Below are positions 22,506 to 30,800 of a stretch of 33,300 nt of DNA, piece after piece (within the stretch, counting starts at the first letter, position 1; every line of letters starts with the position of its first letter). The notes beneath the pieces were generated by a model. That model ran no database searches. It saw only the letters and a list, made by a program, of their open reading frames with translations, and was not told where the DNA came from. The DNA lies in assembly GCA_964592155.1 (NCBI GenBank), contig CAZQDA010000022.1, forward strand, positions 1 to 33,300. Direction: 5' to 3'. This DNA comes from Christensenella sp964592155 (GTDB lineage: Bacteria; Bacillota; Clostridia; Christensenellales; Christensenellaceae). The position numbers were made by a program, and so were the translations under genes.

Positions 22506-24238
22506 ACAAGACGGTAATCAAGCGTTTGCTGGGCTTCCTATCGCCATACAAGGGATATTTGCTTTTGGCGCTTTTGAGTGCGGTTGTGAGCGTGGCAATG
22601 TCCCTTTGGTCTCCCGTACTCATCGGAAACGCGGTGGATTTGATTGTGGGACCGGGTAACGTGAATTTGGAAGGCGTGGTTCCGGTTTTGATGACCATTG
22701 GCCTTGCAGTCGGGCTGTCCGCCTTATTCCAGTGGATGATGACGCGGTGTACAAACCGCGTGACCTACTGTGCTGTGCGGGATTTGCGCGTGGCAGTGTT
22801 TGATAAATTAAAGGATGTGCCGCTCAGATACATTGACGCTCACCCGCACGGAGACCTCATCAGCCGTGTGGTAAACGACATCGATTTGATCTCGGATGGC
22901 CTATTGCAGGGGTTTGCCCAGCTTTTTACAGGTGTGATTACCATAATCGGAACACTGGTATTTATGCTTTCCATTAATGTGGGGATTACGCTTGCGGTGG
23001 TATGCATCACGCCTTTATCGCTTTTTGTGGCGGGGTTCATCGCGAGGAAATCATTTCATCTGTTCAGGGAACAGGCGCAGGTGCGCGGCGAGCTGTCCGG
23101 CTATGTGGAAGAAATGGTGGGAAACCAGAAAATCGTCAAAATGTTTCGTTATGAGAAAAAGGCGCAGCAAACCTTTGAAGAAATCAATAACAGGCTCTAT
23201 ACGAGCGGTGTAAAATCGCAGTTTGCGTCCTCGCTTACCAATCCCAGCACACGGTTTGTCAATGCGATCGTCTATGCTGCGGTGGGCATTACGGGCGCTC
23301 TATCAGCTATTAGCGGGGGGATTTCAATTGGTCAGCTCAGCAGCTTTTTGATCTATGCAAACCAATACACCAAACCATTTAATGAGATTTCGGGAGTGGT
23401 GACGGAGCTGCAAACCGCGTTCGCGTCGGCGCGGCGCGTGTTTGAAGTGCTGGATGAGCCTGTGGAGCCGCCGGACGAACCGCAGGCGGTGGTGATGGAA
23501 GGCAGCAAGGGAAATGTCAGCATGGAGAATGTGTCCTTTTCCTATACGCCGGACAGGAAGTTGATCGAAGGGCTTACCGTATGCGCTAAGTCCGGTCAGC
23601 GCATTGCAATTGTCGGTCCGACAGGCAGCGGAAAAACGACTATGATCAATCTGTTGATGCGCTTTTACGATGTGGATCAAGGCAAGATTTGTATTGATGG
23701 CATTGATATCAAAGCAATGACGCGCAATTCCATGCGGGGGTTGTATGGTATGGTGCTGCAGGAAACCTGGTTGTTTGCCGGAAGCGTGAAAGACAACATC
23801 GCATATGGCAAAGAAGACGCAACGCGGGAGGAAGTGGTTGCGGCGGCAAAAGCCGCACATGCGCACAGCTTTATCGTGCGCTTAAAAGACGGGTACGATA
23901 CGATCCTTTCAGAGGACGGCGGAAATCTTTCGCAGGGTCAAAAGCAGCTTTTGTGCATTGCGCGCATAATGCTCACAAAGCCACCCATGTTGATTCTGGA
24001 TGAGGCGACGAGCAGTATCGATACGCGCACGGAGATGCAAATCCAAAAGGCCTTTTTAAAGCTGATGGAGGGGCGCACGAGCTTTGTGGTGGCACACCGG
24101 CTGTCCACCATTCGTGAGGCGGACTGCATTCTTGTGATGAACGGGGGAAGCATCGTAGAGCAGGGCACGCATCGGGCGCTGATGGAGAAAAACGGTTTTT
24201 ATGCAACGCTTTACAACAGCCAGTTTGAAAAGAAATGA
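22502..24238 (+). CDS. ABC exporter half-transporter B (catalytic-site subunit)
   Basis: The protein has 578 residues with the same fusion layout: six membrane helices (about 1-325) and an ATPase domain (about 340-575). Walker A is GPTGSGKTT (near 370), Walker B with catalytic Glu is MLILDEATSSID (near 495) and the H-loop His is in VVAHRLST. Its signature is altered, LSQGQ instead of LSGGQ. The altered signature faces the altered Walker B of subunit A, while its own intact Walker motifs face the intact signature of A. One ATP site is therefore degenerate and one catalytic, as in known heterodimers. The gene is coupled to subunit A by the ATGA overlap. No terminator was seen in the 170 bp that follow. 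Confidence 0.94.
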   Translation: MNKTVIKRLLGFLSPYKGYLLLALLSAVVSVAMSLWSPVLIGNAVDLIVGPGNVNLEGVVPVLMTIGLAVGLSALFQWMMTRCTNRVTYCAVRDLRVAVFDKLKDVPLRYIDAHPHGDLISRVVNDIDLISDGLLQGFAQLFTGVITIIGTLVFMLSINVGITLAVVCITPLSLFVAGFIARKSFHLFREQAQVRGELSGYVEEMVGNQKIVKMFRYEKKAQQTFEEINNRLYTSGVKSQFASSLTNPSTRFVNAIVYAAVGITGALSAISGGISIGQLSSFLIYANQYTKPFNEISGVVTELQTAFASARRVFEVLDEPVEPPDEPQAVVMEGSKGNVSMENVSFSYTPDRKLIEGLTVCAKSGQRIAIVGPTGSGKTTMINLLMRFYDVDQGKICIDGIDIKAMTRNSMRGLYGMVLQETWLFAGSVKDNIAYGKEDATREEVVAAAKAAHAHSFIVRLKDGYDTILSEDGGNLSQGQKQLLCIARIMLTKPPMLILDEATSSIDTRTEMQIQKAFLKLMEGRTSFVVAHRLSTIREADCILVMNGGSIVEQGTHRALMEKNGFYATLYNSQFEKK

Positions 24239-24264
24239 TGGTAAGTGCAAGAGAAGAAGAGTGC

Positions 24265-24293
24265 TTGACTTTGCCGTGAAACAGGCATAAAAT
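24265..24293 (+). promoter_or_regulatory. Promoter before the sortase gene
   Basis: TTGACT (24265-24270), a 17-bp spacer and TAAAAT (24288-24293) form a good housekeeping-type promoter. The leader of about 110 nt contains CCGGAC (24303-24308) and GTCCGG (24352-24357), which can pair. Confidence 0.7.
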
Positions 24294-24408
24294 GATACTA
24301 TACCGGACGAATAAAATACTTACTCACAATCTCATTTCGACATAAATCAAAGTCCGGCATTGATGATTTTATTCCGTATAAAAATTTTTTGTGGTTTTTG
24401 AGGACAGC

Positions 24409-25299
24409 ATGAAACATCATGATCAGCGGGACGACGCAGGTTTAGAGCAGCAAAAGCAGGAAACACCGGCTCAACGGAAAAAGAAGAGAATTTTCTTGTG
24501 GGCAGCGATTGTGGCCGCCTGTGTTGTGATTGTGGTTGTGTGCGTTTTTTTGCTGACCCAAGCAAGAGAAGAGCGAAGCAGGCTGGAAGAAGCAAATCAG
24601 TTTGCGTCAGCGCCGACTGCCAGCGCCGCGCCGTCTCCTTCAAAAACAAGCGAGCCTTCTGCATCGCAAACGCCGGAACCATCAGATAAAAAAGATCCTG
24701 ACTATCGCAAGGAGAAAAAGGAAAACGAACGTGCTATTGATTTTGCCAAGCTGCAGGAGCAGAATGCGGATGTGATCGCATGGATCGAAATTCCGGGCAC
24801 GCAGATCGATTATCCTGTTGTAACGACAACGGATAACGAACATTATCTGGACTACGACTTTCAGGGGCAGGAGAGTGCGCATGGGGCGATTTTTCTGGAC
24901 GCGGCCTGCGACTTAAAGCTGGAAGACCCTGTCAGCATCCTTTATGGGCATAACATGAAGGACGGCACCATGTTTGCAGGGCTGCACGCATTCAGTGATC
25001 CGGCGTTTTTGAAAGAGCATCCGGTAATCAAGCTATATACGCCGCAGGGGCAGCTTGATTACAAAATATGCGCGGTTTACGAAACGAGTGACGAACATCT
25101 TCTGTATCAAAAGAATTTGAGAAACCCGGCTGTATATCAGGAGTTTCTGGATGAAATTGCTGCAAAACAGGAGCAAGACGGCGCCTTGATTGATATGGGG
25201 AATATCTCAGTCAAGGATTCTCTGCTCACACTCTCCACCTGCGTACGGGGCGAGGATGAGAAGCGCTTTATTGTGCAGGCAGTTTTTGTTAAGCCGTGA
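24409..25299 (+). CDS. Class B-like sortase
   Basis: The protein has 296 residues. Sortases cut a sorting signal and attach the protein to the cell wall. There is a charged cytoplasmic N-terminus, one membrane anchor (about 27-47) and a Ser/Pro/Thr-rich linker (about 63-92). The catalytic domain starts AWIEIPGTQIDYPVV. The catalytic His is H181 in LYGHNMKDGTMF, the Cys is C278 in LSTCVRGEDEKRF and the Arg is R286. The N-terminal helix of the domain and the TLSTC pattern fit class B; class D is a weaker alternative. The ATG at 24409 follows GAGG. The next gene, 70 bp away, encodes a protein with a matching C-terminal signal and is the likely substrate. Confidence 0.92.
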   Translation: MKHHDQRDDAGLEQQKQETPAQRKKKRIFLWAAIVAACVVIVVVCVFLLTQAREERSRLEEANQFASAPTASAAPSPSKTSEPSASQTPEPSDKKDPDYRKEKKENERAIDFAKLQEQNADVIAWIEIPGTQIDYPVVTTTDNEHYLDYDFQGQESAHGAIFLDAACDLKLEDPVSILYGHNMKDGTMFAGLHAFSDPAFLKEHPVIKLYTPQGQLDYKICAVYETSDEHLLYQKNLRNPAVYQEFLDEIAAKQEQDGALIDMGNISVKDSLLTLSTCVRGEDEKRFIVQAVFVKP

Positions 25300-25369
25300 A
25301 AGGTAAGACTGGTTTCAATTGCACTATAATCCGTGATCAACGGACAAAAATAAAGGGGATAATGAAGAC

Positions 25370-26110
25370 ATGAAAAAATTAGTGGTATTTGTAGTAGTTC
25401 TGGCACTTGTGCTCTCTTTTGCCGCACCGGCACTTGCGGCTCCGACGGAAGGCTTGGATGGAACGGAATTTGACATCTATGAGGAAAATCCGGATAATCC
25501 GGAAACAGTAATTCCGGTTGATGAATTAGGAAAATCAGTTACCTATGATCCGGATGATTATCTCTTGCAGGATGAACTCGAGCAGGCTGCGCTCGATTCC
25601 ACGGTGGATGATCCGGATGCGATCAAGGCTGACGAATCCCAGATGATTTCATCGGCGGTGGTTGAACAGAACATATATGACGAAAATGGAAACATTGTGG
25701 GTTCAGAGCCTGTTTCAGAGCCTGGGCTTTTTGTTTTCTGGGATTCCACGATTAATTCCTACGACGTCGTTCAGCTGTGGCAGAACTGGGTTGATGAGAC
25801 GGGCAACGAATGGTATGGCTTGTATGATGCTGTCTACGATGAAACAGACGGTTCATGGAATGCATGGGTGGATGATGTCGGGCTGTTTTCCTACTATGTG
25901 GCGTTGATCCAGCGCGGCGTAGACCCCGAGCAGGCGGCACAAATGGCGCAGCAGCAGGCGGAAACAAATAAGACGTCGGAGAAAACGGTGACCTCTTCGC
26001 CGAAAACCTCAGATAACGGCGCAAGCGATGCGCTTCTTTGGACCATCATGATCCTTGGAATCGCGGGTGCGGCGTTTGCGGCAAGAAAAATGGTCAAAGC
26101 TGCAAAATAA
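25370..26110 (+). CDS. Secreted acidic protein with C-terminal sortase signal (SPKTS type)
   Basis: The protein has 246 residues. A signal peptide covers about residues 1-23 (KKLVVFVVVLALVLSFAAPA, then ALA). The mature part is very acidic, with many Asp/Pro repeats (DNPETVIPVDE, DPDDYLLQDE, DDPDAIKADE) and a Trp/Tyr-rich region (LWQNWVDETGNEWYGLYD). It shows no enzyme motif that I recognise. The C-terminus from residue 210 is a cell-wall sorting signal: SPKTSDNG, a hydrophobic helix, then RKMVKAAK. This differs from LPXTG and fits class B-like sites. A perfect TATAAT lies at 25325-25330 without a clear -35, so it may be read from the sortase promoter or its own. A strong terminator follows. 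Confidence 0.82.
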   Translation: MKKLVVFVVVLALVLSFAAPALAAPTEGLDGTEFDIYEENPDNPETVIPVDELGKSVTYDPDDYLLQDELEQAALDSTVDDPDAIKADESQMISSAVVEQNIYDENGNIVGSEPVSEPGLFVFWDSTINSYDVVQLWQNWVDETGNEWYGLYDAVYDETDGSWNAWVDDVGLFSYYVALIQRGVDPEQAAQMAQQQAETNKTSEKTVTSSPKTSDNGASDALLWTIMILGIAGAAFAARKMVKAAK

Positions 26111-26124
26111 AATAAAAAGCATAA

Positions 26125-26165
26125 AAAAGGCTGCCTCAGAAAAATTCGGGGGCAGCCTTTTCGAT
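26125..26165. terminator. Bidirectional terminator between surface protein and ABC-F gene
   Basis: AAAAGGCTGCC (26125-26135) pairs with GGCAGCCTTTT (26151-26161). The minus strand ends in TTTTTT, giving a strong terminator for the ABC-F gene; the plus-strand tail is TTTTCG. Confidence 0.88.
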
Positions 26166-26176
26166 TGCAGGTAAAA

Positions 26177-27775
26177 CTAATAAATATTACCGCCGTATTG
26201 ATCGATAAACTCTTCATAAGTTCCTTGTTTATCGATGATTCCATCCGGCGTAAAGCGTATGATGCGGTTTGCGATGGTGTCAATAAATTCGTGGTCGTGC
26301 GAGGCAAAGAGCACTGCGCCTTTAAAGTCTGTAAGGCCGTTGTTGACCGCCGTGATGGATTCGAGATCCAGATGGTTCGTCGGCTGGTCTAAAACGAGCA
26401 CGTTGGAGCCGAACATCATCATACGCGAGAGCATACAACGCACCTTTTCGCCGCCGGAGAGTACATCCACCTTTTTGAACACATCCTCGCCGGAGAAGAG
26501 CATTCTGCCGCAAAATCCGCGCAAATAGGTTTCTGTCGTGTCTTTGGAATACTGGCGCAGCCAGTCTAAGATATTCAGATCACAGCCGTCAAAAAAGGCG
26601 GAATTATCTTTGGGAAAATAAGACTGGGATGTGGTACCACCCCATTTGAACGTTCCCTCATCCGGCTGTATTTCTCCCATCAAAATCTGGAACAGGGTGG
26701 TTGCGGCCACTTCTGTATCGCCCAGAAAGGCGATTTTATCTTCGCGTCCCATGGTGAAGCTGACGTTATTTAACACCTTTTCGCCGTCAATCGTCTTGGA
26801 GAGATTCTCCACAGTCAACACCTCTTTGCCGATTTCGCGATCCGGTGAAAACCCAACAAACGGATATCGGCGCGAGGAAGCGGGCATTTCTTCAAATTCA
26901 AGCTTCTCCAAAAGCTTTTTACGCGAGGTTGCCTGACGGGATTTGGATTTGTTGGCGGAAAAGCGCTGGATAAAGGCTTGCAATTCCTTTGCCTTTTCTT
27001 CGCTCTTTTTGTTTTGCTCCTTGAGCATCTTCTGAATCAGCTGACTGGATTCATACCAGAACTCATAGTTGCCCACATACATTTTGATTTTTCCATAATC
27101 GATATCCACCATGTGCGTACACACCGTATTGAGAAAATGGCGGTCATGGGAAACGATGATAAGCGTGCCCTCGTAATCGAGCAGAAAATCCTCCAGCCAG
27201 TGAACGCTTGCAACGTCCAAATGGTTGGTAGGTTCGTCCAGCAGGATGATATCAGGCTTTCCAAATAATGCCTGTGCGAGGAGTACCTTGATTTTTTCAT
27301 TGTCCGGCAGGGAAGACATAGCCTGATATAAAATGTCCTCGGAAAGCCCAAGACCCTGAATCAGCTTGGAAGCGTTGGATTCCGATTCCCAGCCATCGAG
27401 TTCCGCAAATTCGGCCTCCAGCTCGCCCGCGCGAATGCCGTCCGCGTCAGAAAAATCAGGCTTTGCGTAAATCTCATCCTTTTCTTTGGAAATTTCCGCA
27501 AGGCGCGGATTTCCCATGATGATGGTGTCAAGCACTGTGAAATCGTTGTACGCAAAGTGATCCTGCTTTAAAACGGACATTCTTGCGTTTTCCTGAATGT
27601 GTACGTCTCCGGAGGTAGAATCAAGGTCTCCTGACAAAATCCGCAGAAAGGTGGACTTGCCCGCGCCGTTTGCTCCGATGATGCCGTAGCAGTTGCCCGG
27701 CGTAAATTTCAGGTTTACGCCTGAAAATAAATTTGTTCCGCTAAAATTTAAACTTAAATTACTAACTGTTATCAT
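26177..27775 (-). CDS. ABC-F family ATPase (YkpA/YbiT-like)
   Basis: The protein has 532 residues: two ATPase domains in one soluble chain with a linker, and no membrane segment. ABC-F proteins act on the ribosome as translation factors or antibiotic-protection factors. Domain 1 has a good Walker A (GANGAGKST, 34-42) and Walker B with Glu (ILLDEPTNHLD, 180-181). Its signature is degenerate (SSLPDNEK, 154-161). Domain 2 has a good signature (LSGGEK, 439-444) but a broken Walker A (GDTEVAATT, Lys missing, 352-360) and Gln for the catalytic Glu (LDQPTNHLD, 463-464). The linker (about 240-300) is helical and very basic. The ATG follows GGAG at 7 nt. A resistance role cannot be inferred; the YkpA/YbiT-type relation suggests a housekeeping translation factor. 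Confidence 0.92.
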   Translation of the reverse strand: MITVSNLSLNFSGTNLFSGVNLKFTPGNCYGIIGANGAGKSTFLRILSGDLDSTSGDVHIQENARMSVLKQDHFAYNDFTVLDTIIMGNPRLAEISKEKDEIYAKPDFSDADGIRAGELEAEFAELDGWESESNASKLIQGLGLSEDILYQAMSSLPDNEKIKVLLAQALFGKPDIILLDEPTNHLDVASVHWLEDFLLDYEGTLIIVSHDRHFLNTVCTHMVDIDYGKIKMYVGNYEFWYESSQLIQKMLKEQNKKSEEKAKELQAFIQRFSANKSKSRQATSRKKLLEKLEFEEMPASSRRYPFVGFSPDREIGKEVLTVENLSKTIDGEKVLNNVSFTMGREDKIAFLGDTEVAATTLFQILMGEIQPDEGTFKWGGTTSQSYFPKDNSAFFDGCDLNILDWLRQYSKDTTETYLRGFCGRMLFSGEDVFKKVDVLSGGEKVRCMLSRMMMFGSNVLVLDQPTNHLDLESITAVNNGLTDFKGAVLFASHDHEFIDTIANRIIRFTPDGIIDKQGTYEEFIDQYGGNIY

Positions 27776-27814
27776 GAATTAACTCCAATTTCTGATTTTT
27801 ACCCAAGTCTATAC

Positions 27815-27864
27815 AGTATACCATAAAATAAGGATATATGCTAAAATAGTCATATTATTTTAGC
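27815..27864. promoter_or_regulatory. Divergent regulatory region: ABC-F promoter and palindrome
   Basis: On the minus strand TTAGCA (plus 27839-27844), an 18-bp spacer and TATACT (27815-27820), with TGG making it an extended -10, form a promoter for the ABC-F gene. An 8-bp perfect inverted repeat GCTAAAAT/ATTTTAGC (27840-27847/27857-27864) overlaps its -35 and lies just before the ribosome site of the divergent methyltransferase gene. It could be an operator, or a hairpin in that gene's leader. Confidence 0.5.
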
Positions 27865-27875
27865 AGAGGATATTT

Positions 27876-28925
27876 ATGGACTTAAAAGAAACAATCTCTT
27901 TATGGGATCGGTTAAAACAGACGGATAAGCCCGTGGTTCTTTATGGTATGGGAAACGGCGCGGATAAAATTCTGGACGAGCTTGCGCGGCGGGGCTTAGG
28001 CGCCGCAGGCGTATTTGCGAGCGATGAATTTTGCAGGGGACAGCAGTTTCGCGGATTACCTGTAATGAATTATGAGAATGCCAGACGGGAATTTTCGCAA
28101 ATGGTGGTGCTTGTCGCCTTTGGGACGCAGCGTGCGGATGTGATCAGCCGCGTGAAGATGATCGCGGGGGAGCAGGAACTTTATATTCCTGATGTCCCGG
28201 TGGTTGGAGGCGCTGTGTTTGACGACTCTTTTTTAGCGGAGCACAGAAAAGAGTTGGAAGCGGTTTACGAATCACTGGAAGACGAGTTATCGAGAAGAAC
28301 GTTTCGGAATATGCTGGACTACAAAATCAGCGGAAAACCCGCTTATTTATTTGATTGCGAATGCAGTATCGATTCCGTATATCAGGAAATTCTGCAGCTT
28401 ACGAATGAGGAAAGCTATGTGGATGTGGGGGCATATACAGGAGACACGGTGCGCGAATTTTTGGGGCACGTCAAAGCATATCGCCATATTTACGCGGTTG
28501 AGCCGGACGAGAAAAATTTTAGAAAGCTGCAAAAAAATACGGAAACGCTTGAAAACATAAGTCTGTTTCACTTGGCGGCGTATCAAACTACGGGCGAGAT
28601 CGCATTTGGGCAGCGTGCGGGTCGAAATTCCGCCGTCTGTGAGGCGGGAGAAATGACAAAGGCCGACAGCCTTGATCACTTGCTCGGCACACAGAACGTC
28701 TCTTATATCAAGTTCGATGTGGAAGGGCAGGAGCTTAAGGCGCTTAATGGAACAAGGCAAATCATCAAAGAGCAAAAGCCAAGGCTGCTTGTCTCGGCTT
28801 ATCACCGCAATGAAGACCTTTACGCAATTCCGCTTTTGATTGCGCAGTTGCGTAAAGATTACAAAGTATATTTGCGGCACTATCCCTGTCTTCCTGCGTG
28901 GGATACCAATTTTTATTTTGTGTGA
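27876..28925 (+). CDS. FkbM family methyltransferase with N-terminal Rossmann-like domain
   Basis: The protein has 349 residues. The N-terminal part (about 1-110) has a nucleotide-binding-like loop VVLYGMGNGADKIL and resembles the sugar- or acyl-modifying partner domain often fused to FkbM proteins. The C-terminal methyltransferase (about 170-330) has the SAM loop YVDVGAYTGDT, then YAVEPDEKNFRKL and the FkbM block YIKFDVEGQELKALNG. FkbM enzymes O-methylate sugars, macrolides and other small molecules; the target here is unknown and no glycan cluster is next to it. AGAGGA sits 5 nt before the ATG. Its stop codon is only 14 bp from the end of the convergent MacB gene, and no terminator hairpin lies between them. 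Confidence 0.85.
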   Translation: MDLKETISLWDRLKQTDKPVVLYGMGNGADKILDELARRGLGAAGVFASDEFCRGQQFRGLPVMNYENARREFSQMVVLVAFGTQRADVISRVKMIAGEQELYIPDVPVVGGAVFDDSFLAEHRKELEAVYESLEDELSRRTFRNMLDYKISGKPAYLFDCECSIDSVYQEILQLTNEESYVDVGAYTGDTVREFLGHVKAYRHIYAVEPDEKNFRKLQKNTETLENISLFHLAAYQTTGEIAFGQRAGRNSAVCEAGEMTKADSLDHLLGTQNVSYIKFDVEGQELKALNGTRQIIKEQKPRLLVSAYHRNEDLYAIPLLIAQLRKDYKVYLRHYPCLPAWDTNFYFV

Positions 28926-28939
28926 GTCATTGCGGCGCT

Positions 28940-30106
28940 TTATTCTGTGCGCAGCGCCTCGATGGGCGGCATTTTTGCGGCTTTGTTTGCGGGATTGATG
29001 CCGAAGATGATGCCAATGGCCATAGAAAAAGCGACAGCCAGTATGGCGATGTTTCCGGACATCGCATAGCTTGTGCCGAGCGCGGCGGAAAGAACGGCAA
29101 GCAACCCCCAGGAGGCGGCAAGGCCGATCAGTCCTCCTATGGTGCTCACCACAAGAGACTCGATGAGAAATTGCAGCAGGATGCGCTTTCTTCCTGCGCC
29201 GATTGCCTTGCGGATGCCAATTTCCCGCGTGCGCTCCGCAACAGATACAAGCATAATGTTCATGATGCCGATGCCGCCCACCAGCAGGGAAATCCCCGCG
29301 ATGCCGCCAAACATCAGAGACATTGTGTTGGTGATGGAATCCATAGACTCCAATATGGAGGATTGGTTCATGATGGAAAACGCGTCCTCATCCTTAAAAT
29401 GCGCCATCAGTGACGAAGTCAGGTCTGTTTCCGCCTGATCGACCAGCTCAGAGCTTTGCGCCGTAATGGTAAAAGAGGTCACGCCTGATACGTAAAACAT
29501 CCTTTGCGCGGTGGTGTAGGGGATGATCACGTTGCTGTTTTCCGAGCCCATCAGGGATTCGCCCGCGTCTTCAAGCATTCCTATAACAAGAAAACTGCGC
29601 CCGTCAACAGAAATCGTCTCACCAACAATATCCGTGCGTCCAAAAAGGTCGTCCGCTACATCGGTTCCGACCACCGCCACGGCGGAATTATTTTCTATGT
29701 CAGGGGATTTTAAAAATCTTCCTGATTGCACGGAAAGGCTGTTGACGTCCGCGTAAGAAGAGGTGGTGCCAATGATGGACGAGGAGGTGGAAATATCGCC
29801 CGCCTTGACTGTCGCGCTTTGTGTGATGGTGGGCGCGGAAAGGGAAATACTCTCATATTCTTCCGGCAGCGCGTTTATATCGCTTAAGGTCAGCGGCTGG
29901 TAGCGAGAGCTGGTGATGGAAACAGACAGCTTGTCCGCGCCTAGCGTTTGCAGGCTTTCCGTCACAGAGCTGGTGGCGCTGCTGACGATGGAAACCAATA
30001 CCACTACCGCCATAATGCCAATGATAATGCCAAGCATGGTCAAAAACGAGCGCATTTTATTTGACCATACAGATGAAAATGCCATGCGAAAAGATTCTAT
30101 GATCAT
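28940..30106 (-). CDS. MacB-like ABC transporter permease
   Basis: The protein has 388 residues. It shows one N-terminal membrane helix (SFLTMLGIIIGIMAVVVLVS), a large extracytoplasmic MacB core domain (about 45-255), and three C-terminal helices with the FtsX-type motif MLVSVAERTREIGIRKAIGAGRKRI (in two parts, MLVSVAERTREIG and IRKAIGAGRKRI). Such mechanotransmission permeases drive an adaptor protein rather than carry substrate through the membrane. The ATG at 30106 has GGAGG 10 nt upstream and overlaps the stop of the ATPase gene by 4 bp; a longer frame to 30151 lies inside that gene. It is the third gene of the adaptor-ATPase-permease operon. Confidence 0.93.
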   Translation of the reverse strand: MIIESFRMAFSSVWSNKMRSFLTMLGIIIGIMAVVVLVSIVSSATSSVTESLQTLGADKLSVSITSSRYQPLTLSDINALPEEYESISLSAPTITQSATVKAGDISTSSSIIGTTSSYADVNSLSVQSGRFLKSPDIENNSAVAVVGTDVADDLFGRTDIVGETISVDGRSFLVIGMLEDAGESLMGSENSNVIIPYTTAQRMFYVSGVTSFTITAQSSELVDQAETDLTSSLMAHFKDEDAFSIMNQSSILESMDSITNTMSLMFGGIAGISLLVGGIGIMNIMLVSVAERTREIGIRKAIGAGRKRILLQFLIESLVVSTIGGLIGLAASWGLLAVLSAALGTSYAMSGNIAILAVAFSMAIGIIFGINPANKAAKMPPIEALRTE

Positions 30107-30786
30107 GCTGTAATATCCTCCGTTACCCGACCATCCAAAATGCGGATACATCGCTGCGCCTGCTGTGCGATACCGTTGTCGTGCGTAATCAGGACGATGG
30201 TATGTCCTGCCGCATGCAATTCTGAAAAAAGCTGCAGGATTTCCGCGCCGGTTTTGTGATCAAGGTTTCCGGTTGGTTCGTCCGCGAGGATCAGCGCGGG
30301 CGATGTGACCAGCGCGCGGGCAATGGCCACGCGCTGTTGCTGTCCGCCGGAAAGCTCGGTTGGTTTGTGGTACATCCTCTGGGAAAGCCCCATCCGATTA
30401 AGCGCGTCCTTGGCGCGTTGCCTTGCCTCCTTGCGGGGGATTCCCTGATAGAGCAGGGGAAGCTCCACGTTTTCAAGGGCATTATTTTTATTCAATAGAT
30501 TGAAATTCTGAAATACAAATCCAATCTTAAAATTGCGCACGCGCGTCAGCTCGTCCTCCGAATAGTCCTCGATGGGCTGACCGTCCAGAATATATTCGCC
30601 GCTGTCGGCAACGTCGAGGCAGCCGATGATGTTCATCAGGGTGGATTTTCCGCTGCCGGACGGGCCGATGATTGCCACAAATTCGCCTTCGCCAATGTGG
30701 AGCGTTGCTTTGTTCAGCGCATAGAGCTGCTCATTTCCAATTTCATATATTTTGGAAACGTCCTTCATTTGGATCATCTGAGTCAT
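30103..30786 (-). CDS. MacB/LolD-type ABC transporter ATPase
   Basis: The protein has 227 residues. This is a complete, canonical ATPase subunit: Walker A GPSGSGKSTLMN, Q-loop VFQNFNLL, signature LSGGQQQRVAIARAL, Walker B LILADEPTGNLD and H-loop LITHDNG. The A-loop and the DEPTGNLD pattern are those of the LolD/MacB/YknY group. It pairs with the permease at 28940 and the adaptor at 30801. The ATG at 30786 has AGGAGG 7 nt upstream. It begins 14 bp after the adaptor ends and overlaps the permease start by 4 bp, so all three are one transcript. Confidence 0.96.
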   Translation of the reverse strand: MTQMIQMKDVSKIYEIGNEQLYALNKATLHIGEGEFVAIIGPSGSGKSTLMNIIGCLDVADSGEYILDGQPIEDYSEDELTRVRNFKIGFVFQNFNLLNKNNALENVELPLLYQGIPRKEARQRAKDALNRMGLSQRMYHKPTELSGGQQQRVAIARALVTSPALILADEPTGNLDHKTGAEILQLFSELHAAGHTIVLITHDNGIAQQAQRCIRILDGRVTEDITA

Positions 30787-30800
30787 GAGAAAGCCTCCTT

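Noticed and set aside
26177..27775. Antibiotic-resistance ABC-F gene
   Set aside because: The linker and motif pattern resemble the YkpA/YbiT-like housekeeping branch; nothing visible supports a ribosome-protection resistance gene.
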